Of a DNA stretch of 64,000 nucleotides, positions 32,580 through 44,865 are shown one piece after another (positions within the stretch are counted from its first letter, which is position 1; each line of letters opens with the position of its first letter). The DNA is from Eutreptiella sp. 'Long Island Sound 2002'. Taxonomy: Eukaryota; Euglenozoa; Euglenophyceae; Eutreptiales; Eutreptiaceae. Under the pieces are notes generated by a model. That model was given only the letters and a program-made list of their open reading frames with translations, was not told the origin of the DNA and ran no database searches. The stretch spans positions 114,727,604 through 114,791,603 of the forward strand of contig OZ038379.1 of NCBI GenBank assembly GCA_964036045.1, given 5' to 3'. The translations under genes were made by a program, and so were the position numbers.

Positions 32580-35500
32580 CTGCCGAAAAGGGTTGGTGGC
32601 CAGTTTGGACCATTTGTGGCCGCGCCTGCTGGGGGTGCAACACATATGCAAAGCGGTGTGCAATGCGATCGACCGATGATGGCACATGTGAATGCGACAC
32701 TCGTGTACTTGCGCAGATTTCCTTCACTTCCCCCTGCACAAGGGGTGCGGTTCATGTGTGCAACGTGTTGGTACACCAAATGGTCATGGGAGGACGTAGT
32801 TTGGAGCACATGAAGCGAGAGTCACGGCAAGCGGGAAATTTCGACTTTTATATTGATCCTGCGTCATCTGACTCAGTTTTTGACCCATTACGAAACGTGG
32901 AGTCTGACACTAGAGGCAATTTTGGCACAAGCCATGATCTGCTTTGAATTCATGCATCAAACAAAGTCTCCAGCCTCCCCTGAGTGACCGCCAGAACTAC
33001 AAGGTATCCATGCATGTTGTGTGGGGCTCCGATCCGGTCCCCCGTTTCCTGCCCCATGAACACCTCGGAAACATCCCCAGACACCCCAAAATCCCCTATG
33101 CTCACCCCAAAATCCCCCCAGACTCAAACTACCCACCCGTAGACTCAACTGAAGCTTCTTGCAGTATCCTCCCTCCTTCACCCTCACAGTCCTCTGGTTG
33201 TGGCCGATGGAATGCAGTAGGCAGCCACCAGCACAAACGTTCAACCCACATCAAGTGTCCACGTTGATAGTGTTCCGTGGGACGAAGGCAAAAGCATTGC
33301 ATGGTGCACACCCTTGCCATTGGGTTTGCGTTTTCGCTGTGGCACCGCAAAAGTGTTTTTTACTCAATGAGGACCGCCTTCATGAAAAATGGTGTTTTAA
33401 TGGTCGGCATGTGGGGTGGGTGGTCGGATCCCTGTTTCCTCTTTATGTTCTGTGACCCCATTGCCCGCATACCCCAAGAAGCCAGAATTATTCGTTCATT
33501 ACGGTTGTTTGGGTCATGCGTTGCAATATCATGGTTTGCACACGGAGACGAGGAGCGTGAGGCAGGTGGACTCTCACCCTGCAGGCGCAGTGGTACGCGA
33601 CTGAACGCACACCTTCTCCACTGTGTAAGGAACGTTGACCGGGACAGGAACAGACACGTACTGTGGGACTGGGACGGGCACGTCTCGATGCACAATCTTT
33701 TCTACAACTTGGTCCACAGGCACCGGGATGTCCCGGTACATAATGTTCTCCACAGGAAACGGCACCTGAGGCACAGCACAAACGCGAAGTGCTGTCGCAA
33801 CGTGTAGCACGATGTGATGAAGGGTGTTGGACACCTGAAAGAGATGCCAACACGTCAAGTCACAGAGCTCACGGGATGCAACCATGCAGAATGGCACTGT
33901 CTGAAGAACATTTCCCCTGTTTCCAATTTCATGGCGCGTCACCCGGGGCACATGGATATCGTCGGTTGACCTCGCCCAGGCACTGTGACATGGCCGCAGC
34001 TCGGGCTACACAGCCGGAAATCAACCGGAAGCAGGCCCATCCCCAACCGGACTTTCCTCAAACCCTGAACACCCCATCCGAGTGGACAATTCAGGTGCCC
34101 AAGGACCACGGAGCACGTGCGGGTTGCACTACACAACTCCTACCAATACGCATATCTGTGACACACACAACACAGGCAAGCAGCCTGCCGATGCACTACA
34201 TAGAACGGCATTCACGCACACCACACGTGCATGGTGTGGTGGCGGTGGAGGGCTGGACAGGGCTGCTCTTGAAATGGAGGGAGGTGAAGGGCCACTTCAA
34301 CAACGCACTCAGACATCCGCACAGACATCCACAAGATGCACATTCACACATCACCATACCCTGTCAGTACAGCGGCACGTGCAACTGCATTGGATGTGTC
34401 TGCCCACATACCTCCACTCTCTCAGGAACATATGTGACCTTGGGAACCTCCACCACCTTTTCCACCACCGTTTCAACAGGAATGGGAACTGGTTTGTGGA
34501 TGATCCGTTCCACAGGATATGGCATCTGCAAAGGAACAGAGGCATTTCTACAGCGGTTGTTTGTTTTGCAGGAGTAGGCCCCCTGACGCCCACGTCCCAC
34601 GTAAGCTGCAGCCACGCCCCACACAGCGCCTGTCTCGCTTGTCACGGGGTCTGGACTGTCATCCGTCACCACCTGCGGGCTCTGGCGCCAGCTGAAGTCT
34701 TCGTTGGTTGCCTTGGCATCCTGCCCAATGTCTGCAACCAGTGACTCCTTAACGCCCTTCCAGCTCGCAGGGTCATCCCAGGACTCTTAGCACCTGGGCC
34801 GGCCGCTGAGCCGGCCCAGGTCCAGACAGGGGAGACAATCTGGCCCCGTGATCTACCAAGCAGACGCAGTATCATGCAACGGGGAGGAAGCTGAGAGCAA
34901 TGTGGCTGGAAGAATTCAATGTGCCTGGAAGACAACCCCAGGGGACAGGGTGTGGCAGAGGATGGCACTGAACGCAATCTGGCACGACTGCATTGGCATG
35001 GGAGCGAACATGGCACCACCAACGATGTGGGGAAAGGGAGAGGAGGAAGCAACGACGAACATCAGAGGGCAGGGCAAAGCAGGAGAACCCGAGGCGGCAC
35101 TGTGCATGGGCCGGGAGAGGTCTTGTTGCACAGGGATCCTGAGGTGCCGGGTGGGAGCCCCAAGTGGCTATGCGTTTACTAGCCTTTGGCCAGTTGTGGC
35201 TCCAGTCGTCCGGTACCATAGCATCCCGCACCTTATCCCCTGTTTGGTTGGTGCTTCTTCATGAGCGATGCCTAGTCTGTTTGCTGGAATACATCAGAAG
35301 TCAGGCCAAATGCCCTCCCCCTCCCATCCCCAATGGATTCACGATTGCGACAACCAAATCGAAAATACATTTGTTCGCAAGGCGGTCAGGGATCAAATGG
35401 GGAGGGGGGGGACTCCCCAAGCCAGAAGCCTTCAGGTCCCATCCATGGTATGTGTCTGCAGTTTTGAGTCAGGAACAATGGTCTGTAGTGCCAATGTACA

Positions 35501-36782
35501 AAACTCAGCCCTGAACCCATTTCAAAATTGGTATATTACACATACGGTGCAGTCTGGACACAGGAAGAAGGAGAGCACCGAGCAAAACAGGATTCTGACG
35601 CTTTCAGACGTTTGCGGTACTTTTTACTGTCACTGTCATGGTCACAAGCACTGTCATTATCACTGTCACCACGCAAATCTAGAAACCGCTTGAGATGGAA
35701 GACAATGATTCTGAGGAACGGGTACTAGATGGTTGAAAATCAAATCCGACAAAAACCTCCCAATGGCCCCCCACTCACCATCATCAACAACAATGCACCC
35801 TCCGGAGGAACAGCTGGGCAAAAAGCCTTCAGTCTTGTGTTCCTTACATTGCACATAACACCAAGGGTTGGCTGCCCGGAACACAGTAACCAATTCATCC
35901 TGCACCCTTAATATCCTTATCCAATAAAATTGCATTCAGAAGCTGCACAAAGAAATGCGGTTGCATAACATGAACAGGGCCACGGAAGCATAGGTGGGCA
36001 CGAGTCCACTATAATCTTACCAAATACCTTACCAAAACCTCAAAAAAGTGGCACATTGCTCCTCTTCAGGAAGCTTGAGACATCAGTGTTTGGCCGCACC
36101 GAAAAAGACGTCAGTGCATCCGAAATCCCTGGATATCCAAAGCAGGCTCGCTGACAATCACTGGGTCGATTGCTTTGTTGTAGGCTTTGAGCCCGTCTAC
36201 AATCTGCCATCAATTGCTTGCGGAAACTCAAAAGCAGCGTTTTGCAAGCTTTTGGGGAATTGCGACAACAGGGCACCAAGATATTGGCATGCATTTCGCT
36301 CTGTGCACATGCAATACCAGCTGCTCAGCTGCCATCAGCGAGTCGGTCAGGATTTGCAATTGGATGCTTCTCAGTTGGGATTTGATACAAAGAACCCGCA
36401 ATTTGAGCGCGTTTTCCAGCAGCAACTTTGTGGCATCTGGTATTTCCCTGCACACCATGTCTGCACAATGCAGGAGCTCCGAGGGGTTGTGCACCGCACA
36501 GCATCTTCGCAATGTGGGCCATATCCAAAGACACGTGACCATTTGACCTTCTGTGATGCCTTTTTCCCTCCCGCTGTCAATCACATACACCACACTCATC
36601 CCTCCGAGGGCAGAAAGCACAACAGGAAGGCCATTGCGCACGGAGGCAGGGGAAGAGGGGTACAGCACAAAGCAAGCAAAGGGACAGACCATTTTCGTTA
36701 CTATTTGCTCAACGGGCACTGGGACCTGCACCACCTCAGGTACTGTGACCTGTCTGGGGATGTGCACCACCTTCTCAACAAC
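32418..36782 (-). CDS. Alveolin-like (IMC/cortical) protein gene, four exons recognised
   Basis: Four minus-strand exons carry the Val/Pro/Glu/Lys-rich repeats typical of alveolins, cytoskeletal proteins under the alveolar sacs of alveolates: EKIVEVP-like and VPVPV motifs such as VEKVVHIP, VEKVVEVPKV, VPVDQVVEKIV and DKIVEKVLEVPVDVPVPV. Each exon starts right after CAG and ends right before GT: 36,782-36,690, 34,525-34,412, 33,765-33,613 and 32,579-32,418. All four are multiples of three (93, 114, 153, 162 nt), so every intron is phase 0 and the repeat register is kept. Introns are about 2,164, 646 and 1,033 bp. First and last coding exons were not found. Articulin-type VPV proteins of other protists are the main alternative. 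Confidence 0.75.
33613..33765 (-). CDS. Alveolin-like gene, exon c
   Basis: 51 codons after acceptor GTGCCTCAG, from VPFPVENIMYRDIPVPVDQ to NVPYTVEK, before donor GTGTGC. Confidence 0.8.
34412..34525 (-). CDS. Alveolin-like gene, exon b
   Basis: 38 codons after acceptor TTCCTTTGCAG, from MPYPVERIIHKPVPIPVE to VPERVE, before donor GTATGT. Confidence 0.8.
34526..36689 (-). other. Long intron of the alveolin-like gene (could hide exons)
   Basis: About 2.2 kb between exons a and b. A minus-strand open stretch at 35,666-35,935 (for example DELVTVFRAANPWCYVQC) reads like protein but lacks the repeat and clear splice sites. The plus strand has a 449-codon frame from 36,048 to 37,397 that overlaps exon a antisense and has no motif. 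Confidence 0.4.
36690..36782 (-). CDS. Alveolin-like gene, exon a
   Basis: 31 codons after acceptor TCCGTCAG, starting VVEKVVHIPRQVTVPEVV and ending VEQIVTKM before donor GTCTGT. The donor is the weakest of the four. Confidence 0.7.
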
Positions 36783-36929
36783 CTGACGGACAAAATGAGG
36801 CCACACACAGGTGTGACGCACCCCTGTGTGCACACTGCCTTCGTTCTGCTTGTTCGCCTCAGCAATACCACTGACACACTAACTGCTGTCCCTGTGTGCA
36901 CACCTTCATTGCGCATATCAGGAGATCCA

Positions 36930-37180
36930 TGCATGCACACATGGTGGCAGGTGCATATATGCATACCGCACTATTGTATGGCAGCTGGTCCAAACATGAT
37001 TGAGGATGCACGAATTTTGTACATGCACCTGGCGGCAGGTGTATGTGTGCGTATTGTGCTGTTGCATGGTAGCACACTGCCACCAGGTGTGCATATGTGT
37101 GCATACTGTACATGTACACACGTGCATGCAGGTTCATGCATGCTCACTCGCTGGCAGGTGCATGTGTGCATACTGTTATC
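36930..37180. repeat. Degenerate tandem repeat with GCAGGTGCATRTRTGCATAC
   Basis: About four diverged copies of a unit with GGCAGGTG, then TGTGTGCATACTG, lie near 36,945, 37,033, 37,083 and 37,156, just upstream of alveolin exon a. Confidence 0.6.
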
Positions 37181-37525
37181 CCCCCCCCCCATCGCCCCCC
37201 ACCCGCCCCAGGGGATGGTTGCCAAGCGACAGTCCCACCCCACCCTCCCCCGGGAAACCGTACTACCACCATACACGCACATTGTGGGGCAAATTGCAGC
37301 GGAAAACGAAATAACAGCACAAGAAACGTTGGTGTGCAGAGATTGTCAAGGTCAGAACACAATGACAAATGAAAGCAAGTGTGCTAACCATAAGTAAGGC
37401 ATGCATGCATTCAATGGGCTGCCAATTTAATGAAATGTACTCCTTTGAGTGGCTTGGTGTAAAATTTCTTGGTCCTGCTGCATTTCACCTTGAAAGCCTG
37501 AACATGGTCACCACTTTCCATAGGA

Positions 37526-38130
37526 ATGCTTCAGGCAGCACGCTTGGATGGTGATTTCGCCATTTTGGCAGGAGGCTTGGCAGAAACAGGCGCTAGCAAG
37601 TCTTTGGGAACCCACTTGCCTTCAGGGAAAGTCCCTTGTGAAATACAACTTGTCCCAAAGCTGAGTCCCATTCCCGACACACCACGGGCAATCTTTCCCC
37701 ACATAATTTCTGTGTCATAATTCAAATCACTATCATCGGGGGCGCATCAAGCAATGCTTTTGCACGAGTCAACCTTGAGACATCGTTTTCTGCCCCACCA
37801 CACACATCCCTTGCACCCATCAAAGGATTGGAACCACCATCGGAAGAGTGGTAGAACCCGATGCCACATGTCGACTTTCCAGTGGACAATGGACTTTCCT
37901 TTTGGTGACACAATGTTCAAACGATGAGGCATAATCCAAGTACACCAGCTTTTGGGCAGCTGTTTGGTTAACTCGCAGAGGCTTGGCCATTCGCAAAGTC
38001 TTGGTTCCCCGACAAAAGGAAATTAAGAAGTAATTCCCGGTGTGCTCAAAAAGTGGCCCCCATAAAGTGGTATACCCACCTTGTTTCAACGGGGCTTTTG
38101 CGACAATCAATTTGCATGGCATCCACAACT
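37526..38130 (-). pseudogene. Unknown protein gene with two frame breaks
   Basis: Three consecutive minus-strand frames read as one protein: 38,130 to about 37,910 (WGPLFEHTGNYFLISFCRG, VNQTAAQKLVYLDYASSF), about 37,910 to 37,738 (KSTCGIGFYHSSDGGSNPLM, ENDVSRLTRAKALLDAP), then 37,737-37,526 (DDSDLNYDTEIMWGKIARGV to SPSKRAA and TGA). The second break sits on a C5 run, where one extra C would fuse the frames. I do not recognise the family. It lies upstream of the alveolin-like gene on the same strand. Homopolymer indels (assembly or real) or unseen introns could explain the breaks. Confidence 0.5.
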
Positions 38131-38630
38131 ACGGCCGGTTCGGTGAGCTCTGATTGGGGCAAGGAGCCCGTGAGATAGGTGGAGCGTGCTGTGAGTATAC
38201 AAAACATTGCACCACAGCAGGTACCCTTGTGGAGCGGCCGAATATCACACCCGTCCCAGGGGTAAGTGTGGTTGTGCTATCACGTTCCATTTTAGAGAAA
38301 ATGATTCAAAGTGTCCTAGCAAGTGATTGTACAAGGGAAGTGTGGCATATGAATGAAGCAAACTTGCAACCTTTCAGCCCCCCCCCCCCGACCCCTCCAA
38401 ATGAAACCCTGCAACCACCTTGGAGATTTGGGGCTGTCACAACCACCGGGGGCACAAATGGGGGAGGGAGTTTACGTGGAGGTCGAGGGTGGCAAATATG
38501 GAGATGGCACCCATCTTCCAAAAACTCTTGTTTGAGCATTCAGGATCACATTTGGAAAAACACATTTTGGCCGCTTTTTGACCCTATCAATAGCAAGTCT
38601 TTTCTTAAGCATTTTTGACCTCGTTTGGAA
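38131..38630. other. No gene seen
   Basis: Unique lower-GC sequence with a poly-C run near 38,380 and no supported frame. Confidence 0.45.
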
Positions 38631-38639
38631 AGGAGGGGG

Positions 38640-39200
38640 GGGGGGCTACGGGGCACAAAATGCAACAAAGAAGCAAACACAAAAAGGTAAATACTACTTG
38701 GTGTATGTTGCGATAGGCTTTGCCGCGCACACAGCGCAGTATTGTACGGCGTGGGTGGGGGGTTGGGGCGAACCCCCCCCCTCTTCCCACAAAAAAATAA
38801 GTCACTCAGAAGGCAGGGGATACAATGTAGGACAACACACACGCGAACCCCAAACTTTAAATCCTTGGGTGAAACTTCCGTTTGGGAAAGGGGGCTATAG
38901 GGCACAAAACACAACACACAAGCAGACACAAAAAGGTAAATAGTCCTCGGCACATGTCCCGATGGGATTCTAGTGTGTGCAGCATGTTGCCGTGCCACAC
39001 ACCCCTAGCCCAAACCAACCCACACACATGTGCTGCACCACACCAGTGCAAAAAAACAAAAACAAATGTAATAGGGCTAACACACACACACACACACATA
39101 ACAAAAACATGTATGCAATTAGTCTAGGACTCCTGTGCATGTTGTGTTGGTCCCTTCCGAAACTGCAAAAAAATATGTCTCGATGGGCTTTGGCCGGGAA
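38640..39200. repeat. Two-copy ~247-bp tandem duplication
   Basis: CACAAAA(T/C)(G/A)CAACA, then CACAAAAAGGTAAATA occurs near 38,655 and near 38,902, followed in each by a CGATRGG..T sequence. A third partial copy (CTCGATGGGCTTTGGCCGGGAA) lies near 39,180. A short CA run (about 39,080-39,101) is included. Confidence 0.6.
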
Positions 39201-39480
39201 AGGGGGGCCACACCTCACACCAAATGGCGTGACATCGACAAAGGTACATATGTGCTTCCCATATATACCCTCGGTCCAATGCATAGACGGACAATCCAAA
39301 CTGGGGATCTAGGATCCCCTCGAAATCCGGGGTTAAGGAAAATACCCCCTTGGCTAATCTAGGCTATCAAGAAGACACCCCTTCGCACTACGTCCTAATA
39401 ATACATGCATAAAAACACACACGTCCGCACACACACGGCACAGACGGTGAGTATTATCACCAACGGTCACAAAGGCGGGT
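39201..39480. other. No gene seen
   Basis: Short unique stretch leading into a 40-bp tandem array. Confidence 0.45.
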
Positions 39481-39750
39481 GGAATGAGCCCCTTTATTCA
39501 CATTGGGGCGGGACAACGCGAATCTAGCCCCTCTATCTGCATGGGGGCAGAAGAAAGGCGAAACTAGCCCCTTTATCTGCATTGGGGCACAACAAAGGCG
39601 AAACTAGCCCCTTTATTTGCATTGGGGCAGAACAACACTTATCTAGCCTCTTTATCGTCATTGGGGCATAACAAAGGCAAAGCTAGCCCCTTTATCCGCA
39701 TGGGGGCAGGAGACAGGCGATGCTAGCGCCTTCATTTGCATTGGGCCAAA
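39481..39750. repeat. 40-bp tandem repeat, about seven copies
   Basis: Units with CTAGCCCCTTTATCTGCATT and GGGGCAGAACAAAGGCG recur every 40 bp from about 39,484. Confidence 0.9.
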
Positions 39751-40430
39751 ATAAGACGTGGCTGCGAATGGGATATCATTTGCCAAAAGGGCAACAAGTT
39801 CGGTCTGCAGGTGTCAGTTGGCAACAGTGCCACGCAGGAGGAGGAGGAGGAGGACATGCGGTTCCCTGGTAGGGCGCACCCGCTGCACATCCCCATGGTG
39901 CCCGCCGGCCCTCTCTGGTCTAACTGCTACCGAGAGGGGGGTCTCTGTCCCGACCCGTCCGGCTAGCCATCATGGCGGCGGCTGTCCTCTTTGTCTCCTC
40001 CCCTTGTCCCCTGGCCCACGCAACGAGCACGCACTCCTGCCCCACACGGTGCTGGAACCCCCCAGCGGCACGGATTGGGGGGCGGGGCCGAGCGCCGGCT
40101 CCACTTCCGGTACGGTCCGCCTGCCCCCCTCGGGGAGAGGGACGCAGTCTCACGGGTGTGGGCCCTTAGCCCGCCACTGACTACCGACTGGGCGGCATAT
40201 GGCCGGCAGGTCATGGGGGCTTGGCCCGTAGCCTGATCCCCCCCCTTAGCGCACAGCACTCCTGCCGGAGGTGTTTGTGCGCGGACCAATAGCACTCGCC
40301 CTAGGCGTCTTTCCCGCTGGGATCGCACCTGAGCTCGAGTATGTATGGATAGCCACCGTGCTGGACAAGCTGCCAACCACGGTAGTCAGACGGAGACCGT
40401 GCTTGGCTCCAGCGACGACCGTGCAAGTGG
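39751..40430. other. GC-rich sequence; one weak plus-strand frame
   Basis: The plus-strand frame 39,736-39,966 (CEWDIICQKGNKFGLQVSVG, then EEEEEDMRFPGRAHPLHIPM, ending TAG) has protein-like composition without a recognised domain. A trinucleotide GAG run encodes the acidic stretch. I would not call it a gene without transcript support. Confidence 0.3.
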
Positions 40431-42440
40431 AGGAGGCCCCCAAACCCACGCGGCGGGGGCCTCGGTGGTCCCAAAAACGGGAGAGGCCCGCACGCCCATG
40501 CGGCGGGGGCCTCGGTGGTCTCAAAGCGGAGGGGGCACCGTCGCCCATGCGGCGGGGGCCTCGGTGGTCCCAAAGCGGAGGAGGCCGCTACGCCCTTGCG
40601 GCGGGTGCCTCGGTGGACCCAAGGCCGAGGAGGCCCCCTCGCCCATGCAGCGGGGACCTCGGTGGTCCCAAAGCGGAGGGGGCACCGTCGCCCATACAGC
40701 GGGGGCCTCGGTGGTCCCAAAACGGAGGAGTCCCCTCGCCCCAGCGGAGGGGGCTTCGGTGGTCCCAAAGCGTAGGGGGCATTATCGCCCATAGGGCGGG
40801 GGCCTCGGTGGTCCGAAAACAGAGGAGGCCCCCGCGCCCATGGCGCGGGGGCCTTGGTGGTCCCAAAACGGAGGAGTCCTCTCGCCCTAGCGGAGGGGGC
40901 CTCGGTGGTCCCAAAGCGGAGGAGGCCCCATTGCCCACGCGGCGGGGGCCTCGGTGGTATCAAAACGGAGGAGGCCCCCTCATCCATGCGGCGGGGCCTC
41001 CGTGGTCTCAAAGTAGAGGAGGCCCCCTCGCCCATGCAGCGGGGACCTCGGTGGTCCCAAAGCGGAGGGGGCACCGTCGCCCATACAGCGGGGGCCTCGG
41101 TGGTCCCAAAACGGAGGAGTCCCCTCGCCCCAGCGGAGGGGGCTTCGGTGGTCCCAAAGCGTAGGGGGCATTATCGCCCATAGGGCGGGGGCCTCGGTGG
41201 TCCCAAAACAGAGGAGGCCCCCGCGCCCATGGCGCGGGGGCCTTGGTGGTCCCAAAACGGAGGAGTCCTCTCGCCCTAGCGGAGGGGGCCTCGGTGGTCC
41301 CAAAGCGGAGGAGGCCCCATTGCCCACGCGGCGGGGGCCTCGGTGGTATCAAAACGGAGGAGGCCCCCTCATCCATGCGGCGGGGCCTCCGTGGTCTCAA
41401 AGTAGAGGAGGCCCCCTCGCCCATGCAGCGGGGACCTCGGTGGTCCCAAAGCGGAGGGGGCACCGTCGCCCATACAGCGGGGGCCTCGGTGGTCCCAAAA
41501 CGGAGGAGTCCCCTCGCCCCAGCGGAGGGGGCTTCGGTGGTCCCAAAGCGTAGGGGGCATTATCGCCCATAGGGCGGGGGCCTCGGTGGTCCCAAAACAG
41601 AGGAGGCCCCCGCGCCCATGGCGCGGGGGCCTTGGTGGTCCCAAAACGGAGGAGTCCTCTCGCCCTAGCGGAGGGGGCCTCGGTGGTCCCAAAGCGGAGG
41701 AGGCCCCATTGCCCACGCGGCGGGGGCCTCGGTGGTATCAAAACGGAGGAGGCCCCCTCATCCATGCGGCGGGGCCTCCGTGGTCTCAAAGTAGAGGAGG
41801 TTTCCACGCCCATGCGGCGGGGGCCTCGGTGGTCCCAAAGCGGAGGGGGCACCGTCGCCCATACGGCAGGGGCCTGGGTGGTCCCAAAACGGAGGAGGCC
41901 CCCGCGCCCATGGGGCGGGGGCCTCGGTGGTCCCAAAACGGAGGAGTCCCCTCGCCCGAGCGGAGGGGGCCTCGGTGGTCCCAAAGCGGCGGAGGCCCCC
42001 TCGCCCATGCGGCGGGGGCCTCCGTGGTCTCAAAGTAGAGGAGGTTCCCATGCCCATGCGGCGGGGGCCTCGGTGGTCCCAAAGCGGAGGAGGCCCCAAC
42101 GCCCTTGCAGCGGGGGCCTGGGTGGTCCCAATACGGAGCAGGCCCCCTCGCCCAAACGGCGGGGGCCTTGGTGGTCCCAAAGCGGAGGAGGCCCCCGCGC
42201 CCATGCAGCGGGGGCCTCGGTGGCCCCAAAGCGGAGGAGGCCCCCTCGCCCACACGGCGGGGGCCTCGGTGGTACGAAAGTGGAGGGGGCCCCGTCGCCC
42301 ATGCGGCGGGGACCTTGGTGGTCCCAAAACGGAGGAGGCCCCTTCGCCCATGCGGCGGGGCCTCGGTGGTCCCAAAGTAGAGGAGGTTCCCACGCCCATG
42401 CGCAGGGGGCCTCGGTGGTCCCAAAGCGGAGAATGCCCTC
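40431..42440. repeat. 49-bp minisatellite with a ~389-bp higher-order repeat
   Basis: Units of 49 bp: GGGGGCCTCGGTGGTCCCAA then AGCGGAGGAGGCCCCCTCGC then CCATGCGGC. The block beginning GAGGAGGCCCCCTCGCCCATG with CAGCGGGGACC recurs near 40,626, 41,015 and 41,404, so a roughly 389-bp block of eight units was duplicated twice with near identity. From 41,790 the units are more diverged. Long frames on both strands come from the repeat. Confidence 0.95.
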
Positions 42441-42917
42441 TCGCCCTCTCCTAGGCGCGGGTGGTGTTGGCCGTCTCTTGGAGCATGATGGCGAAACCTC
42501 TTTGTTGGGTCAGCAACCTCTGGAGGAAGTGCTTGTTGTCCCAACAGGCCGACGGCCCCCGTTGGCGTCTAAGGGTGTCCTTGAAGGTGGAGCTTGGCAG
42601 GACGAGACCGTTGCGCGTGTTCCAGCTCACCAACCAAAGAGTGTCGCCCGCCGCTTAATCCGGGAGTCAGCTGTCCTGCGTGTGTATGTCCGTGGCAGCG
42701 GGGTCAGCTGGCGCCGTCACGCTGTTGCGGGGCCGCCGGGGCCTGGGGTCCGTTGACCCGGCTCCGAGGGGGCCCAAGAGCGGGGCGAGAGGCCCACCGG
42801 GATCGACCCCCGGCCCGTCATCCTTCCGCTGCCGACGCCATCCCTTTGGCCTGTGCCGCCCGCCAGTAGTTCCTCGGGGGGTGGGGGGGGCTCTCCCGCA
42901 CCTTCGCCGCCATCTTA
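42441..42917. other. GC-rich left flank of the island; no supported gene
   Basis: A minus-strand frame (42,633-42,451, with CWDNKHFLQRLLTQQRGFAI) looks protein-like but is short and without motif. The last ~45 bp show extended similarity, in inverted orientation, to the flank right of 60,775. Confidence 0.35.
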
Positions 42918-42945
42918 GGAGGCCCATAGTGCCCCCTATCGTTTT
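42918..42945 (+). repeat. Inverted repeat, left copy, island boundary
   Basis: The sequence GGAGGCCCATAGTGCCCCCT then ATCGTTTT is matched at 26 of 28 positions by the reverse complement of 60,748-60,775. AT-rich sequence (GTTTTTTGAAAAAAAAA) starts immediately inside. Confidence 0.85.
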
Positions 42946-44865
42946 TTGAAAAAAAAATTCATGCCCTCCACAGAAACTAGCCTCTCTGCTGCATAGCCAA
43001 GCGTAATGGAGGGGTGGTTCCCAGCCAACGTGTATGGGGAGGAGCAACGACACGCAATTTGGGGGTGCGAAGCAGCAAGAAGGCACCATTTTGGGCCCCC
43101 ACAGCATACGAGCGCAGCCACTGTTTTTTCCCATTTTGGAGGTCTAAAATACGGAAAATAGATCAGCCCCGCCATAAAACTATGTCTCACCGTTTGATAT
43201 CACAAATGGAGCACGTATTTGTCAACAGCGCGTGCTGCGGTTCTCTTCGCACTCGTAGTATTGTGACGGCAACGATGACCTTACATGGACCGCCTGTGAA
43301 GAAGGTGCACCCTATAACAACAGACAACAGCACCTGTATGAAAGGAGGGTGCAAAGTAGCATTTTTGCAAGGCTAGGCTCTGCAGAGCCCAAAAACAGGA
43401 AATTCACTAAAAACGGGGGTAATAATACAGGGTTGTACACCAACACAACAATGTACACGCAAACAGGTAGTAACAGGGCCTGAAATACGGAATTGCTACT
43501 GGCAGGGCTCTGCAGAGCCCAGCTCGATAGAAACAACAGAAAGCACACATGAATTACGCTAATGATAAACAAGCCGGACCACTAGCGTGGTAATGGATAC
43601 CAAGAGCATGCCACTGTATGCCCCCCCGTGCCCCCCCCCCCCCCCGAAATTTCAGTCCCCACATAAGCGACAGACCACCAGAGCACCAGTCATAGACAAG
43701 GCATGGAAGCTGCGTACACACTAGTTGACGAGTATAAAGCACAAAAACAAACAAAATAAAGCACAGAAATTGTAAAAACCTTCAGCTATAGGAAGTCCGT
43801 CAAAACTCTAGAATTGGATGCTGTACTGACTACAGACTGATGTGTCCCTACATGTGGTTCAGAAGCACGTACTAACACCTAGACACACAAAAATTGTTCC
43901 CCCTTCTAAATCCCGAGCAAATGTGGAATTATCAATAAATGGTTGACACCAACGAAAACGGGTCACAAATGGCACCGAAAAATGAATCATCGCACAGTGG
44001 ACAGTGTCAAAGCAATGCCAAACATACACACTGTCAACCGCTGCAGAAATCAAAAAACACTAGCTAGACAGATCAATGAAATCGGGGCATACATGACAAC
44101 GCCAAATGTAATGTGGCTCAACGAAAAAAAGCAAACCTGTGCCCAAAATACACACCGCAGATAGGACTCCGGGCATACCTGGTAAACTCAAAATGACACA
44201 CACATTCACCTGAGCTCTGCGGGGCCCAGGAACAGGCAACAAAACATGTCAGGACCCCAGAAAGGTTACAAATGGCATCTGGACTTTGCTGCGCATGCAC
44301 TGGTAAAAAAAGATAGCAAATAAACGGAGGATCTGGGGCTCATAGACACAAACTTGGCACCGTATATGCACCGAAATTGTGAAGAAACTTGACAGTTCAT
44401 ACAATGTGTCAATGAGGGATGTACCAAAAGAAATGCCATAGCACAATGTTGTGTTGACACAACTAAAGTCACACAGGGACAATACTACACTGTTGAGATG
44501 AAAGCAACACTCTGACCAACCAGGCGGCATGCAAATTGGCCTGAAACAGCATGCTGGGCTCTGCAAAGCCCAACATTACAAATTCGTCATATTCGGGGGC
44601 AAATCAAGGAAATTTGGCACGCTGGGCTCTGCAGAGCCCAGCTCAGTGCAAATTAAAAAAAAGGCAGTCAAATTCAGTCACAAACACGTACACAGACGAA
44701 CAGGTCACATCATTCACTGTCCCACAGCTGTTTGGGGCTGCATAGGATAGGCCCAGTCACATCAGGCACTCACAACTCGAGCACAATCACACACTTTGTG
44801 TCCGTGGTTGTATGTCCGGTATGGCCCAACGATAGTCATGATCGAGCGGAATGTGGGGACTCCAG
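42946..44865. other. AT-rich non-coding start of the island
   Basis: No supported gene. It holds five palindrome copies (near 43,374, 43,505, 44,212, 44,554 and 44,622) and a C-run near 43,622-43,645. Confidence 0.5.

Noticed and set aside
36048-37397. 449-codon plus-strand frame opposite the alveolin exon
   Set aside because: No motif. It is antisense to a better supported exon and includes low-complexity tandem sequence.
40301-42756. Long Pro/Arg/Gly-rich frames in the 49-bp array
   Set aside because: Repeat-driven, open on both strands. No evidence of a repeat protein.
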